Assembly (NCBI GenBank): GCA_900469615.1
Contig: UBYA01000014.1
Coordinates: 225,074 to 289,073 of the forward strand
DNA from: Hyphomicrobiales bacterium
Lineage (GTDB): Bacteria > Pseudomonadota > Alphaproteobacteria > Rhizobiales > Rhizobiaceae
Length of the DNA: 64,000 nucleotides
Direction: 5' to 3'
Shown: positions 24,176 through 33,244 of the stretch, one piece after another
How positions within the stretch are numbered: the stretch's first letter is position 1
Layout of the letters: the number at the start of each line of letters is the position of its first letter
Program-made: the position numbers and the translations under genes
The notes under the pieces: model-generated
What the model was told of the DNA's origin: nothing
Database searches by the model: none
Seen by the model: the letters and a program-made list of their open reading frames with translations, nothing else

Positions 24176-24460
24176 GGATGCACCTCCTCGCCTCATATCG
24201 TGAAGCGATAACGGGGATGGACGGCGAGATGTTCCTGGGCTGCGGGCATGCCATCAGGATTTTCCCAGCGCGTCATCAGCCTCGGCCCGATTTGGAATGC
24301 AGCATGCAGATGCCCTCGTCTTGATACCTGAGCTATCGGCCCGCTCACCCGCGCCTTTCGCTCTGCGCAAACCTCCTTCCCGCTACAGCGCTATCTCCCG
24401 CATCTTCATCCGGTTAACCTTTCAGGCCGGGAGGGTGAGACGAACAAGGGGAACGATAAA

Positions 24461-24643
24461 ATGGACCACGTCTGCAATCTGCTTTGGCTCGCCTTCAGTG
24501 TCGCTCTGCTCTTTGCCGCTTTGAACCGCCGTCTGGTCGGGGATTACGTCAGCATGTGGTATCTGCTCGTCATCACAGCCATGACGGTAATGGCCTGGGC
24601 CGGATTCTTCCCGACCGACATGGCGACCATCCAAGCCGGCTAG
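24461..24643 (+). CDS. Small two-helix membrane protein
   Basis: 60 residues with two membrane segments, about 6-22 (NLLWLAFSVALLFAAL) and 32-49 (MWYLLVITAMTVMAWAGFF), joined by a basic turn (NRRLVGDY). AAGGGG lies about 10 nt before the ATG. No family recognised. The TAG stop (24641-24643) is the first part of repeat copy D, so the repeat fixes its C-terminus. The 285 bp upstream hold nothing I can name. Confidence 0.6.
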   Translation: MDHVCNLLWLAFSVALLFAALNRRLVGDYVSMWYLLVITAMTVMAWAGFFPTDMATIQAG

Positions 24644-24756
24644 AACAATTCCAGGGAAAAGCGCATAGCGGTTTGCCGTCCGGAACTACGTGAAACATTC
24701 CGTAAAAACATAAGGATAGAGCGTTTTCGCGATTGGAGGAAAAGCGGAAGGGTTCC
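24640..24756 (-). repeat. MITE-like repeat, copy D (inverted)
   Basis: Starts CTAGAACAATTCCAGGG, continues GCGGTTTGCCGTCCGGAA and GGATAGAGCGTTTTCGC, and ends with the same GGAAAAGCGGAA tail as copy B, so B and D are one subtype. The opening CTAG supplies the stop of the 60-residue gene. Confidence 0.75.
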
Positions 24757-24853
24757 AAGAGACACCGGACACGGGAAAACCGCCGAAACGCTCGTTCGGC
24801 GGCCTCGGGCATGATCGGGTGCCGGCGGCCGATACCAGCCTCCGGCGGCAATG

Positions 24854-24959
24854 CCAGAGCGGTTCCTCATTTCACGGAATCGATGAACCGCTCTATCCCT
24901 TTGTTTTTACGCCATTCCGGACGGAAAACCGCTGCGCACTTTTCCCGGAATTGCCCTAG
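24854..24959 (+). repeat. MITE-like repeat, copy E
   Basis: About 90% identical by eye to copy C over 106 bp (CCAGAGCGGTTCC ... GGAATTGCCCTAG). The final CTA at 24956-24958 is the minus-strand TAG stop of the GH20 gene. Confidence 0.8.
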
Positions 24960-26878
24960 AGCCGCGGGCTCAGCGGCACGATGGCGGCAAAGCGCAGCCA
25001 GTCCTTTTGCGCCTTCGGTGTCCATGCGGCCTCGGCGATGGCCGGCAGACGCGGGAAGACGAGGCGGTTGAAATAGTCGCGGGAGATAAAATTCTCCTGC
25101 CATATGCAGGCCTGCACGCCCTTCATCAGATGCTTCAGCTCATCGGGGAAATCGCCCTCGGCCTCGTAGGCATAGGTATGGGCCGGCGGGACCGTGCCTG
25201 CCCAGCTCGCGCCGGGTTCCTGCCAGGCATCGGCCTGCACCATGTCGAGATAATAGGCCTGGCCCGGCGTCATGACGACTTCATAGCCTTCACGCGCCAG
25301 CTCGATGCCGACCTCCGGCTTTTCCCAGGCCATCAGAAGCGTGCTTCTGGGATCGACGCCGCCGCCATGGGCGACTTCGTTCCAGCCGGCAAGCTTGCGG
25401 CCGCGCTCGGTCAGCATGGCCTTGATGCGCTTCAGGAAGTAGGACTGCAGCGCGAACGTCCCCGATATGCCCTCCTGCTCCATCAGCTTGCGTGCCAGGG
25501 GCGAGGCGAGCCAGGAGCCGTTGGCGACCTCGTCGCCGCCGATATGGATATATTCGGACGGGAAGAGCTCGACCATTTCGTCGAAGACCTTGGCAAGGAA
25601 CTCGTAGGTGAGCTCGATGGCCGGGTTCAGGGCATTGTTCGGGAAGCCCTGGACGGAGTGATAGCTGTCCGGCGCCTCCTGCCCATCGGTGAGGTCAGGC
25701 AGGGCAACGAGGGTCGCGGTGCTGTGGCCGGGGATGTCGATCTCCGGGATGACCTCGATGCCGAGTGCCGTGGCGTGTGCGACGATTTGCCGAACGTCAT
25801 CCTGCGAATAGAAGCCGCCGACCGGTTCGGCGGCGTTGCCGAGCTGCGGCAGCAGCGGCTCGTCCGGCCCGCGCAGGACGCCCGTCGTGGTCAGCTGCGG
25901 ATAGGCGCGGATCTCCAGCCGCCAGGCTTCGTCGTCGGTCAGATGCCAGTGAAAGATGTTGAGCTTCAGCCAGGCGAGAATATCGAGCAGGCGCAGGACG
26001 TCTTCCTTCGGCGTGAATTGCCTGGATACGTCGAGATGGCAGCCGCGCCAGCCGTAGCGCGGACGGTCGGCGATCACGCCTGAAACCGGAAAGCGGAATT
26101 TGCCGGGTTCCCGCCGTGCGCCGTCGAGAAGCTGCGCCAGCGTCGTCAGGCCATGGAAACGCCCTGCGGCGGCGGAGAAGGAAAGCACGACCTCATCGCC
26201 GGAGAAGGAAAGCTCGTAGGCTTCGCGGTCAAGCGCCGGCCGCTCGACGAAGCGCAGCACCCTGCCCTGCGGCGCGGCAATGAGGCTGAAGGGGACGTGA
26301 TTTGAGGGAAACAGGCGGCGGAAGAGCGCCTGTGCCGTGGCAAGCGCCTTTACGCTCGCGGCATCGGAGCCCTTGGCGGGATAGAGCACGACCGGAAAAT
26401 CCTCGCCCGGCTTGAGGTCGATCTCAGCCGGCCACGGCTGGATGGCATAGGGAAGGTCCAGCCTGCCTTCCGGCAGCAGCACGGGCGGCGGCTCGCTGAC
26501 GCGATCGGCAAGCAGAAGGTCGGAGGTGAAGACCGTGACATGGCTGCCATCCGCCAGCGTCACATAAGCGGATTTGGCGCCATCGGTGCAATGCCGCGCA
26601 ATCCGGTGAAGAGCGGAGACGGTGAACGTCCAGCTTTCTCCGGGCGCTATGGACAGGCCGGCCGGCGGCGCGAACTCGTGGAAATTGGCATTGCGGCGCA
26701 CGAAGACGGCATTGTCGCAGGCTTGCGGATCGACGAGGCGCGTCAGCGTCGTATAGGCAAGGTGAAAATTCGAAAGAGGCGCATCCGAGAAATTGAAAAG
26801 CGTCAGGGTCAGTCGACCGTGCTTTCCGCCCTCGGGAGACCAGGTGTTTTCGAGATGATAGGAGGACGGCTGCATCAT
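24956..26878 (-). CDS. Beta-N-acetylhexosaminidase (glycoside hydrolase family 20)
   Basis: A 640-residue enzyme that would release terminal GlcNAc/GalNAc from oligosaccharides. An N-terminal beta-sandwich region (about 1-125) and a GH20b domain come first. The TIM barrel holds the YGWRGCHLDVSRQF strand, WHLTDDEAWR, EIDIPGHS and the catalytic Asp-Glu pair in HIGGDE (about 449-450). No signal peptide, so it acts on imported sugars. The ATG at 26878 follows AAGGGA; an earlier ATG is 5 codons upstream. It is the third gene of the rpiR-SDR-GH20 run, 21 bp after the SDR gene. The stop codon comes from repeat copy E. Confidence 0.93.
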   Translation of the reverse strand: MMQPSSYHLENTWSPEGGKHGRLTLTLFNFSDAPLSNFHLAYTTLTRLVDPQACDNAVFVRRNANFHEFAPPAGLSIAPGESWTFTVSALHRIARHCTDGAKSAYVTLADGSHVTVFTSDLLLADRVSEPPPVLLPEGRLDLPYAIQPWPAEIDLKPGEDFPVVLYPAKGSDAASVKALATAQALFRRLFPSNHVPFSLIAAPQGRVLRFVERPALDREAYELSFSGDEVVLSFSAAAGRFHGLTTLAQLLDGARREPGKFRFPVSGVIADRPRYGWRGCHLDVSRQFTPKEDVLRLLDILAWLKLNIFHWHLTDDEAWRLEIRAYPQLTTTGVLRGPDEPLLPQLGNAAEPVGGFYSQDDVRQIVAHATALGIEVIPEIDIPGHSTATLVALPDLTDGQEAPDSYHSVQGFPNNALNPAIELTYEFLAKVFDEMVELFPSEYIHIGGDEVANGSWLASPLARKLMEQEGISGTFALQSYFLKRIKAMLTERGRKLAGWNEVAHGGGVDPRSTLLMAWEKPEVGIELAREGYEVVMTPGQAYYLDMVQADAWQEPGASWAGTVPPAHTYAYEAEGDFPDELKHLMKGVQACIWQENFISRDYFNRLVFPRLPAIAEAAWTPKAQKDWLRFAAIVPLSPRL

Positions 26879-26899
26879 GTTTCCCTTTGGCAATAAATG

Positions 26900-27676
26900 T
26901 CAGTAGTGATCGGATTGGGAGAAGGTGTGGGCAAGCTCCGCCTGCCCGGCCGTCAGGCCGCAATCGACAGGCAGGCAGACGCCTGTTATGGCGGAGGCGA
27001 GCGGACTTGCGAGAAAGGACACGGCATTGGCGACGTCGACGGGGTCGACCACGCGCTGCAGCGCATACCAGCGCCTGGCCTCCTCGAAGACATTCGGATT
27101 CGCGGCGGCGCGTACTTCCCAGGCCTGGGTGCGCACCGTGCCCGGCGCCACCGCATTCGAACGGATGCCGAATTTGCCGTATTCGACCGCGACCAGCCGT
27201 GTGAAATGCAGAAGTCCGGCCTTGGCGGCGCTGTAAGCAGGATGGCCGAAAACGGCCATGCCGTTGACCGAAGCAATATTGACCACCGACCCTTTCGAGA
27301 CCTTGAGCATGTCCTCGACGGCGCGGAAGCACAGGAATGCCGCCTCGAGATTGAGGACATTGTCGGCCCGCCATATTGCGGGCGTGGTGTCGTGAAGGCT
27401 GACCGCACGGGCAGCGCCGGCATTGTTGACGAGTGTCCGCAGGCGGCCCGATCCCGACGCGGCCCTTGCCATGGCGGCAACGTCGGCTTCGGCGGTGATA
27501 TCCGCCTTGTGCGGGACGAAACGCTCGGCCGGGCCGAGTTCCGCCGCCGCTTTCCGCACGGCCGCCTCGTCTATATCGGCGAGCAGGATGACATCGTGGT
27601 CATCCGCAAGGCGCTTTGCGATCGCACGGCCGATATCGCCGGCCGCGCCTGTGACGATGGCAACGGATTTGCTCAT
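26900..27676 (-). CDS. Short-chain dehydrogenase/reductase
   Basis: 258 residues. NAD(P) site TGAAGDIGRAIAKRL at 10-24, NNAG (LVNNAGAARA), catalytic Ser in NIASVNG and the YxxxK motif YSAAKAG. Classical SDR. Substrate not readable; its place next to a hexosaminidase and a sugar ABC locus suggests a sugar or polyol. AGGGAAGCC precedes the ATG. It lies between rpiR (102 bp upstream) and GH20 (21 bp downstream) on the same strand. Confidence 0.92.
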   Translation of the reverse strand: MSKSVAIVTGAAGDIGRAIAKRLADDHDVILLADIDEAAVRKAAAELGPAERFVPHKADITAEADVAAMARAASGSGRLRTLVNNAGAARAVSLHDTTPAIWRADNVLNLEAAFLCFRAVEDMLKVSKGSVVNIASVNGMAVFGHPAYSAAKAGLLHFTRLVAVEYGKFGIRSNAVAPGTVRTQAWEVRAAANPNVFEEARRWYALQRVVDPVDVANAVSFLASPLASAITGVCLPVDCGLTAGQAELAHTFSQSDHY

Positions 27677-27778
27677 ATGGCTTCCCTCGATTCAGTCGCA
27701 GCGGATGCCCGCCGCTCTCTTGTCATTTGATCCGCAAGCCGGTGCGGAAAGCCGTCGGCGCCGCGGTGAACCCGTGTC

Positions 27779-28642
27779 CTAGTCCCCGAGCAGCTGGCGG
27801 TCGTCGCCGTCGCGATGGGTGACGAGCTGCTGCTTGATACGGCGCAGCGTCACCGTCGCCTGCGGCTGGATGCGGTAGGCGATCAGGCTGGCGAGAATGT
27901 CCACCACGGCGAGATAGGCGATGCGGGTCGATGTCGGCCGATAGATATTGTCGCCCTCCGGCAGGTCGACAGGCAGCGTGATCTCGGCGGCGCGCGCCAC
28001 GGGGCTTTCGCTCTGCGTCAGCGCAATGGTCGGCACCTTGGCCTCGCGCGCCAGCATGAAGGCGCGCACCAGCTCGGCATTGCGGCCGGAAAAGGACGAG
28101 CCGATCAGCACGTCCGTCGGCTTGGCGGCGGCCGCCATCATCAGCTGCATGCTATGGTCGGAACTCGCGGTGATGCGGAGGCCGAGCCGGAACAGACGGT
28201 TCTGCAGCTCGGTGGCGATCATGGATGAATTGCCGCCTGAGCCGAAGGCATAGATCATCTCCGCGCCGGCAAGCCGGTTTGCCGCCCGCTCGATGGCGGC
28301 GACATCCAGCCCGCGATGCAGCAGGAAGAGCGCGTTCTGCGCCTTGGTAATAATATCCTGGGCGACATCGGCCGGCGCGATGCTCTTCGGTTCGGGCTTC
28401 AGATAGCGCATGCCGACATAGGCCGTGCGCGCCAGCTGCACCTTGAAATCGGAAAAGCTTTCGCAGCCGAGGCGACGACAGAAGCGCGTCACCGTGGGCG
28501 GCGAGACGTCCGCCTTGCCCGCCAGCTCAATGATGGAAGCATTGACCGCGAATTCGAAATCGTTGAGGACGATATCGGCGATGCGGATCTCCGATTGCGA
28601 AAGCCGGCCCCTCTCGTCCTGCATGGTCGTGAAGATATCCAT
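27779..28642 (-). CDS. MurR/RpiR family transcriptional regulator
   Basis: 287 residues. The N-terminal RpiR-type helix-turn-helix covers about 1-75 (SQSEIRIADIVLNDFEFAV, ELAGKADVSPPTVTRFCRRL). The C-terminal SIS sugar-phosphate-binding domain covers about 120-260 (AFGSGGNSSMIATEL, IGSSFSGRNAELVRAF). RpiR proteins respond to sugar phosphates. GGGGAGG precedes the ATG. It is divergent from the NTF2-like/MlrC/DSD1 genes, and two GAAA-N5-TT sites in the shared region match a pair in front of the ABC transporter operon, so this protein is the natural regulator of both. Confidence 0.93.
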   Translation of the reverse strand: MDIFTTMQDERGRLSQSEIRIADIVLNDFEFAVNASIIELAGKADVSPPTVTRFCRRLGCESFSDFKVQLARTAYVGMRYLKPEPKSIAPADVAQDIITKAQNALFLLHRGLDVAAIERAANRLAGAEMIYAFGSGGNSSMIATELQNRLFRLGLRITASSDHSMQLMMAAAAKPTDVLIGSSFSGRNAELVRAFMLAREAKVPTIALTQSESPVARAAEITLPVDLPEGDNIYRPTSTRIAYLAVVDILASLIAYRIQPQATVTLRRIKQQLVTHRDGDDRQLLGD

Positions 28643-28669
28643 CAGCCTCCCCTTTTATCGCTGCTTCCT

Positions 28670-28686
28670 CTACGTGTGACACGTAG
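28670..28686. promoter_or_regulatory. 17-bp palindrome in the rpiR leader
   Basis: CTACGTG-TGA-CACGTAG, perfect 7-bp arms, 28 bp upstream of the rpiR start codon. A candidate operator for rpiR itself or for another regulator; it is unlike the GAAA-N5-TT sites. Confidence 0.45.
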
Positions 28687-28794
28687 CAGGCGACGCAATC
28701 CATCGCAGTCTCGCCGTTTCCGCAAGCGGATACGGCTTGTCGTTTATCCCCATTCAGCGGAAATCCTGACATGGGATGGTCATCATCCGGTTTC

Positions 28795-28809
28795 TGCAAA
28801 TTATTTTCT
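28795..28809 (-). promoter_or_regulatory. Candidate RpiR site, distal (rpiR/NTF2 region)
   Basis: Minus strand AGAAAATAATTTGCA, a variant of TGAAA-N5-TTTCA. It starts 73 bp before the matching site at 28868. Confidence 0.5.
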
Positions 28810-28816
28810 TGATACA

Positions 28817-28822
28817 TTGACA
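28817..28822 (+). promoter_or_regulatory. -35 element for the NTF2-like/MlrC/DSD1 genes
   Basis: A perfect TTGACA between the two candidate RpiR sites. No good -10 lies at 17 bp. An overlapping TTGATA (28809-28814) with TACAAA 16 bp on is the alternative. Confidence 0.35.
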
Positions 28823-28867
28823 AATGACCATACAAAGCAGAGTTTTGCCAGTGAAAATCGTCAATTA

Positions 28868-28882
28868 TGAAAAGAATTTAAA
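28868..28882 (+). promoter_or_regulatory. Candidate RpiR site, proximal (NTF2 start)
   Basis: TGAAAAGAATTTAAA, whose last base is the A of the first possible ATG of the NTF2-like gene. It starts 73 bp after the site at 28795. Confidence 0.5.
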
Positions 28883-29382
28883 TGGCGGCTGCTACCATGC
28901 GTGATCCTTTCAAGAATCCCTTCCCTGCCGACGATATCGCACGGCATTCGATCTGGGAGATGCTCGTTCCGCGCGACATCGAGGCTTTTCTCGCCGCCGA
29001 CTGGTCGATGGTTTCGGGCGATTTCGTGGAAGAGGGCTTCATCGGCATCGACGGCAAGCGCGAAGTCAGCCCGGACAAGTGGCGTCTCGCCTTCCCGACC
29101 CTTGCGGCCTATCGTGACGAGTGGCTGCGCCAGGCCCGGGACTTTGCCACCCAGTCCTTCGCCGAAGATCCGCGCACGGCCATCTTCACCACGACGACGC
29201 TCGAAGACATCGAGATCGAAGGCGAGATGGCGCTGGTGCGCAAGAAATTCGACGGCAGCCTGAAGAAGTCGGATGGCGGCATCGACGTGATGAAATGGCA
29301 GACCCTTTATTATTGCCGCCTGCATGAAGGACGCTGGAAAATCTGCGGCTTCACCGGCTACCTGCCGAACCCCATGGAATAG
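28882..29382 (+). CDS. NTF2-like protein of a catabolic operon
   Basis: 166 residues with no signal peptide: PADDIARHSIWEMLVPRDIE near the start, a central WRLAFPTLAAYRDEW segment, and beta strands (IFTTTTLEDIEIEGEMALVR, WQTLYYCRLHEGRWKICGF) typical of the SnoaL/NTF2 cone. No enzymatic motif seen. An ATG at 28897 (MRDPFKNPF) is as likely as 28882, because the earlier ATG touches a regulatory site and has no ribosome site. It ends 11 bp before the MlrC gene and is first of three co-directional genes divergent from rpiR. Confidence 0.75.
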   Translation: MAAATMRDPFKNPFPADDIARHSIWEMLVPRDIEAFLAADWSMVSGDFVEEGFIGIDGKREVSPDKWRLAFPTLAAYRDEWLRQARDFATQSFAEDPRTAIFTTTTLEDIEIEGEMALVRKKFDGSLKKSDGGIDVMKWQTLYYCRLHEGRWKICGFTGYLPNPME

Positions 29383-29393
29383 AGGCGAGAGCA

Positions 29394-30869
29394 TTGCGCA
29401 TTTTCACGGCAGCCTTCGCGACCGAGACGAACACCTTCTCCCCGATCTGCGTTGACCGGCGCGCATTCGAAGCCTCTCTCTATGCCCGCCCGGGCATGCA
29501 CCCTGCAACGCCGACGCTGTGTTCCGCTCCGATCACCGTCGGCCGGCGTATCGCCGCGCAAAAGGGCTGGGACGTGATCGAGGGCACCGCCACCTGGGCC
29601 GATCCCGCCGGCCTGGTAAACCGCCGGACCTACGAGGAGCTGCGGGACGAAATTCTCGACCAGCTGCGAGCGGCAATGCCTGTCGATGCCGTCGTTCTCG
29701 GGCTGCACGGCGCCATGGTCGCAGACGGTTACGAGGATACGGAAGGCGACTTCCTGTCGCGCATCCGTGAAATCGTGGGGCCGGATATTCTGGTCTGCGC
29801 CGAACTCGACCCGCACAGCCACCTGACCGGCAAGCGTGTCGCCGCTGCGGATTTCTTCGTCTATTTCAAGGAATTCCCGCATACGGATTTCGTCGATCGC
29901 GCCGAGGATCTCTGGCGCATCGCCATCGACGCGCTGGAAGGCCGCGTCAAGCCGGTCATGTCCGTCTTCGACTGCCGCATGATCGATGTCTTTCCGACAT
30001 CGCGCGAGCCGATGCGCTCCTTCATCGACAAGATCATGGCGATGGAAAAGAGCGACGCCGATATCCTGTCGATATCGGTCGTCCACGGCTTCATGGCCGG
30101 CGACGTGCCGGAGATGGGCACCAAGCTGCTCGTCGTCACCGATAACAAGCCGGATAAGGGAGCCGCTGTCGCCCGCGAGCTCGGGCTGGAACTCTTCTCC
30201 AGGCGCGGCACCTTCATCATGCCGCAGATCGATGAGAAGCAGGCGGTGAGCGAGGCGATGTCCGCCAGTTCGGGGCCAGTCGTCATCGCCGATGTCTGGG
30301 ACAATCCCGGCGGCGGCACGGCGGGGGATGCAACGGTTATCCTGCAGGAGCTGCTCGATCGCGGCGCCACCGACACGGCGATCGGCACGATCTGGGACCC
30401 CATGGCCGTGCAGATCTGCATGGCGGCCGGGGAAGGCGCGAAAATCCCGCTGCGCTTCGGGGCAAAATCGGCGCCGGGCACGGGCAACCCCATCGACGGT
30501 CATGTCAGGATCGTCCGTCTTGTCACCAACGCCGAGATGCGCTTCGGCGAGAGCTTCGCGCCTTTCGGCGATGCCGCGCATATCCAGCTCGACGGCATCG
30601 ACATCATCCTGAATTCGACGCGCGCGCAGAGCTTCGATCCGAGCCTGTTCTCCGTCATGGGCATCGAGCCGGCGACCCGGAAGATCCTCGTCATCAAGTC
30701 GACCAATCACTTCTATGCGTCCTTCTCCAGGATCGCATCGCAGATCCTTTACTGCTCCGCAGGAACGCCTTATCCCAACAATCCGGCGCGCACGCCCTAT
30801 CGCCGCGCGCGAAAGGATATCTGGCCGATGGTGGCGGACCCCTTTGCAGAAGAACGGAAAGACGCCTGA
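29394..30869 (+). CDS. M81 family metallopeptidase (MlrC-like)
   Basis: 491 residues matching the two-domain MlrC/DUF1485 family. The N-terminal part holds ETNTFSP (11-17), VVLGLHGAMVADGYEDTEGD and ELDPHSHLT, with His/Asp residues for zinc. The C-terminal part holds VVIADVWDNPGGGTAGDA. MlrC is named for cleavage of linearised microcystin, but most relatives have unknown amide or peptide substrates. Starts with TTG at 29394 (MRIFTAAFATETNTF), the family's normal beginning, after GAGGCGAGAGC. Only 1 bp separates its stop from the DSD1-family gene, so the two are tightly coupled. Confidence 0.92.
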   Translation: MRIFTAAFATETNTFSPICVDRRAFEASLYARPGMHPATPTLCSAPITVGRRIAAQKGWDVIEGTATWADPAGLVNRRTYEELRDEILDQLRAAMPVDAVVLGLHGAMVADGYEDTEGDFLSRIREIVGPDILVCAELDPHSHLTGKRVAAADFFVYFKEFPHTDFVDRAEDLWRIAIDALEGRVKPVMSVFDCRMIDVFPTSREPMRSFIDKIMAMEKSDADILSISVVHGFMAGDVPEMGTKLLVVTDNKPDKGAAVARELGLELFSRRGTFIMPQIDEKQAVSEAMSASSGPVVIADVWDNPGGGTAGDATVILQELLDRGATDTAIGTIWDPMAVQICMAAGEGAKIPLRFGAKSAPGTGNPIDGHVRIVRLVTNAEMRFGESFAPFGDAAHIQLDGIDIILNSTRAQSFDPSLFSVMGIEPATRKILVIKSTNHFYASFSRIASQILYCSAGTPYPNNPARTPYRRARKDIWPMVADPFAEERKDA

Positions 30870-30870
30870 C

Positions 30871-31974
30871 ATGGCTCATGACATCGCCTTGGAAGTCAGC
30901 CCCAGGCCCGGCGACCGGATCGAGGGGCTGTCGACCCCGCGCCCGATCATCGACGAGGACCGGCTGGCGGGCAACATAGCGCGCGTGCAATCCTATATGG
31001 ACGAGCACGGCCTGAACTTCCGCCCGCATATCAAGACGCACAAGATTCCCGCCCTTGCACGCGCACAGGTCTCGGCCGGTGCCAGGGGCATCAACTGTCA
31101 GAAGATCACCGAAGCGGAAGTCTTCGCCGATGCGGGCTTCGAGGATATCCTCATCACCTTCAATATTCTCGGACCGGAGAAGCTGGCGCGCCTCTCCGCC
31201 TTGAACGACCGCATTGCCGGACTGAAGGTCGTTGCCGACAGCGCGACCACGGTCGATGGCCTTTCCGGCTGGTTCTCCAGCCGCAAGCCGCTGACCGTTC
31301 TGGTGGAGTGCGATACCGGCGGCGCGCGCTGCGGCGTGCAATCGCCTGCAGACGCGGCAAGGCTCGGCCAATACATCGCCAGCAAGCCCGGCCTCGTCTT
31401 CGGCGGCCTTATGACCTATCCGAAGCCGGACAGCGCCGCTGCGATACAGGCATTCCTGTCGGAAGCCGTAAGGCTGTTGAAGGCCGATGGCATCGAGTGC
31501 CCGATCGTCAGCAACGGCGGCACGCCCAGCCTCTTCGAGGCGCATCTCGTGACCGCGGCCACGGAACATCGCGCCGGAACCTACATCTACAACGACCGCT
31601 CCATGGTGCGGGCCGGCCATTGCCGGGAAGAGGATTGCGCCATGCACATCCTCGCCACCGTCGTTTCGCGCCCGACGGAGGACCGCGCCGTCATCGATGC
31701 CGGCTCCAAGGCGCTTACCTCGGATCTTCTCGGCTTTGCCGATTACGGTCAGGTTGTCGGCTATCCCGACGCCGTCATCAAGGGGCTTTCGGAGGAGCAT
31801 GGCGTCATCGACCTGTCGAAGTGCGCCGGTCCTCGCCCGCAGATCGGCGACAAGATCCGCATCATCCCCAACCACACCTGCGTCGTTTCCAATCTCTTCG
31901 ACCGGATGGTGTTTCATCGCGATGGTGTCGTCACGCGCGTCGAGGATGTGGCGGCGCGCGGTCTGGTCTGGTAG
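30871..31974 (+). CDS. DSD1 family (D-threonine aldolase / D-serine dehydratase-like) PLP enzyme
   Basis: 367 residues of the fold-type III, alanine-racemase-like group. The PLP lysine is in FRPHIKTHK (Lys55). The C-terminal domain carries a conserved His and Cys (NHTCVVSNLFD) used for a metal in DSD1 enzymes. Likely acts on a D-3-hydroxy amino acid. The true start is ATG 30871, which follows the MlrC stop by 1 bp. Context (M81 protein, sugar transporter, hexosaminidase) points to breakdown of a compound containing a D-amino acid; this is inference. Confidence 0.92.
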   Translation: MAHDIALEVSPRPGDRIEGLSTPRPIIDEDRLAGNIARVQSYMDEHGLNFRPHIKTHKIPALARAQVSAGARGINCQKITEAEVFADAGFEDILITFNILGPEKLARLSALNDRIAGLKVVADSATTVDGLSGWFSSRKPLTVLVECDTGGARCGVQSPADAARLGQYIASKPGLVFGGLMTYPKPDSAAAIQAFLSEAVRLLKADGIECPIVSNGGTPSLFEAHLVTAATEHRAGTYIYNDRSMVRAGHCREEDCAMHILATVVSRPTEDRAVIDAGSKALTSDLLGFADYGQVVGYPDAVIKGLSEEHGVIDLSKCAGPRPQIGDKIRIIPNHTCVVSNLFDRMVFHRDGVVTRVEDVAARGLVW

Positions 31975-31995
31975 CGCGACCTCTCGCCCGCCCCA

Positions 31996-32018
31996 GCTGC
32001 CGGAGACGGTCCGGCAGC
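31996..32018. terminator. Shared hairpin between convergent DSD1 and ABC ATPase genes
   Basis: GCTGCCGG-N7-CCGGCAGC, perfect 8-bp stem, 22 bp past one stop and 9 bp past the other. No strong T tract. Confidence 0.5.
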
Positions 32019-32026
32019 CGCCTGTC

Positions 32027-33160
32027 TCAGGAGGCGGTCCGGTTCAGCAGTTCCATGTCGATTTCGGTCAGTTCCACCCGCCGCTCGAAGGCTTGGCCGT
32101 TCTCGTCGAAGAGGTGGCAATCGCCGATGCGAATGCCGGTCTGGAGCGGTGTATCCATGCGGATGGCAGCGCTGCCTGCCAAGGTCGCGCAGAAATTCTC
32201 GTCGATCCCGTCAGCCGTGGCATAAGCGACGGTTTGGGCGCCCAGGCGCTCCACGACCGTCGGCACGATGGTCAGGGATAGATCGCCGCCGCCGAGCTGG
32301 ACATGTTCCGGCCGGATGCCGAGCGTCAGTGCCTTGCCGACGGTGTCCTGACGCGGCGTTACGGGCAGCAGGGCCTTCTGGCCCTTGTAGTCGACCTCCA
32401 CGCCCGCATCGCTGACATTCGTGCAGGTCACAGGCAGGAAGTTCATCTTGGGATTGCCGATGAAGCGGGCGACGAAGGTATTCGACGGCTTGTGATACAG
32501 TTCCAGCGGCGCACCGACCTGCGATATTTCGCCGGCGTTCAGGACGACGATGCGGTCGGCCATGGTCATGGCCTCGACCTGATCGTGCGTCACGTAGATC
32601 ATGGTTGCCTGCAACTGGCGGTGCAGCTTCGCCAGTTCGATACGCATGTCGGCGCGCAGCGCGGCATCCAGGTTCGACAGCGGCTCGTCGAACAGGAAGA
32701 TCTTCGGCTCGCGCACGATGGCGCGGCCGATGGCGACACGCTGGCGCTGGCCGCCGGAAAGCTGGCCCGGTTTCTGCTGCAGGCGCTGGTCCAGATGCAG
32801 GATGCGGGCGGCCTGCTCCACCTTGGTCTTGAGCTTGTCTTCCGCCATCTTCTCCACCCGCAAGGGAAAGGCGATGTTCTCGAAGACGGACATATGCGGA
32901 TAGAGAGCATAGGACTGGAAGACCATGGCGATGCCGCGCTTGACCGGCGGCAGATCGTTGACGCGAACGCCGTCGATCATGATGTCGCCGCTGGTCACTT
33001 CGTCGAGGCCGGCGATCATGCGCAGCAGGGTCGACTTGCCGCAGCCGGACGGACCGACGAAGACGATGAACTCACCATCCGTCACGTCGAGCTCGACGCC
33101 CTTGATGACCTCGAAATGACCATAGAATTTCTTGACCTGATTAAGGTGCAGCTTTCCCAA
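32027..33160 (-). CDS. Sugar ABC transporter ATP-binding protein (UgpC/MsmK type)
   Basis: 377 residues. Walker A GPSGCGKST, Q-loop VFQSYALYPH, signature LSGGQRQRVAIGRAI, Walker B IFLFDEPLSNLD, His-loop YVTHDQVEAM, then a C-terminal TOBE/OB regulatory domain (about 240-377) as in carbohydrate importers. TTG at 33160 is the start by position: GGAG lies 7 nt upstream and LGKLHLNQVKKFYG is the family beginning; an ATG 15 codons earlier lacks a site. Last gene of the leftward five-gene operon, 84 bp after the binding-protein gene. Confidence 0.94.
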   Translation of the reverse strand: MGKLHLNQVKKFYGHFEVIKGVELDVTDGEFIVFVGPSGCGKSTLLRMIAGLDEVTSGDIMIDGVRVNDLPPVKRGIAMVFQSYALYPHMSVFENIAFPLRVEKMAEDKLKTKVEQAARILHLDQRLQQKPGQLSGGQRQRVAIGRAIVREPKIFLFDEPLSNLDAALRADMRIELAKLHRQLQATMIYVTHDQVEAMTMADRIVVLNAGEISQVGAPLELYHKPSNTFVARFIGNPKMNFLPVTCTNVSDAGVEVDYKGQKALLPVTPRQDTVGKALTLGIRPEHVQLGGGDLSLTIVPTVVERLGAQTVAYATADGIDENFCATLAGSAAIRMDTPLQTGIRIGDCHLFDENGQAFERRVELTEIDMELLNRTAS

Positions 33161-33244
33161 ACTCTGTCTCCGCGCGGCGCCGCCGATGGGCGGGCAGGGC
33201 TCCAAAGGCCGCGCGCATGGCGCGCGGCCCGGTGACTTGCAGGC

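Noticed and set aside
29358..30872. 504-codon minus-strand frame
   Set aside because: Antisense shadow of the MlrC gene; composition is not protein-like.
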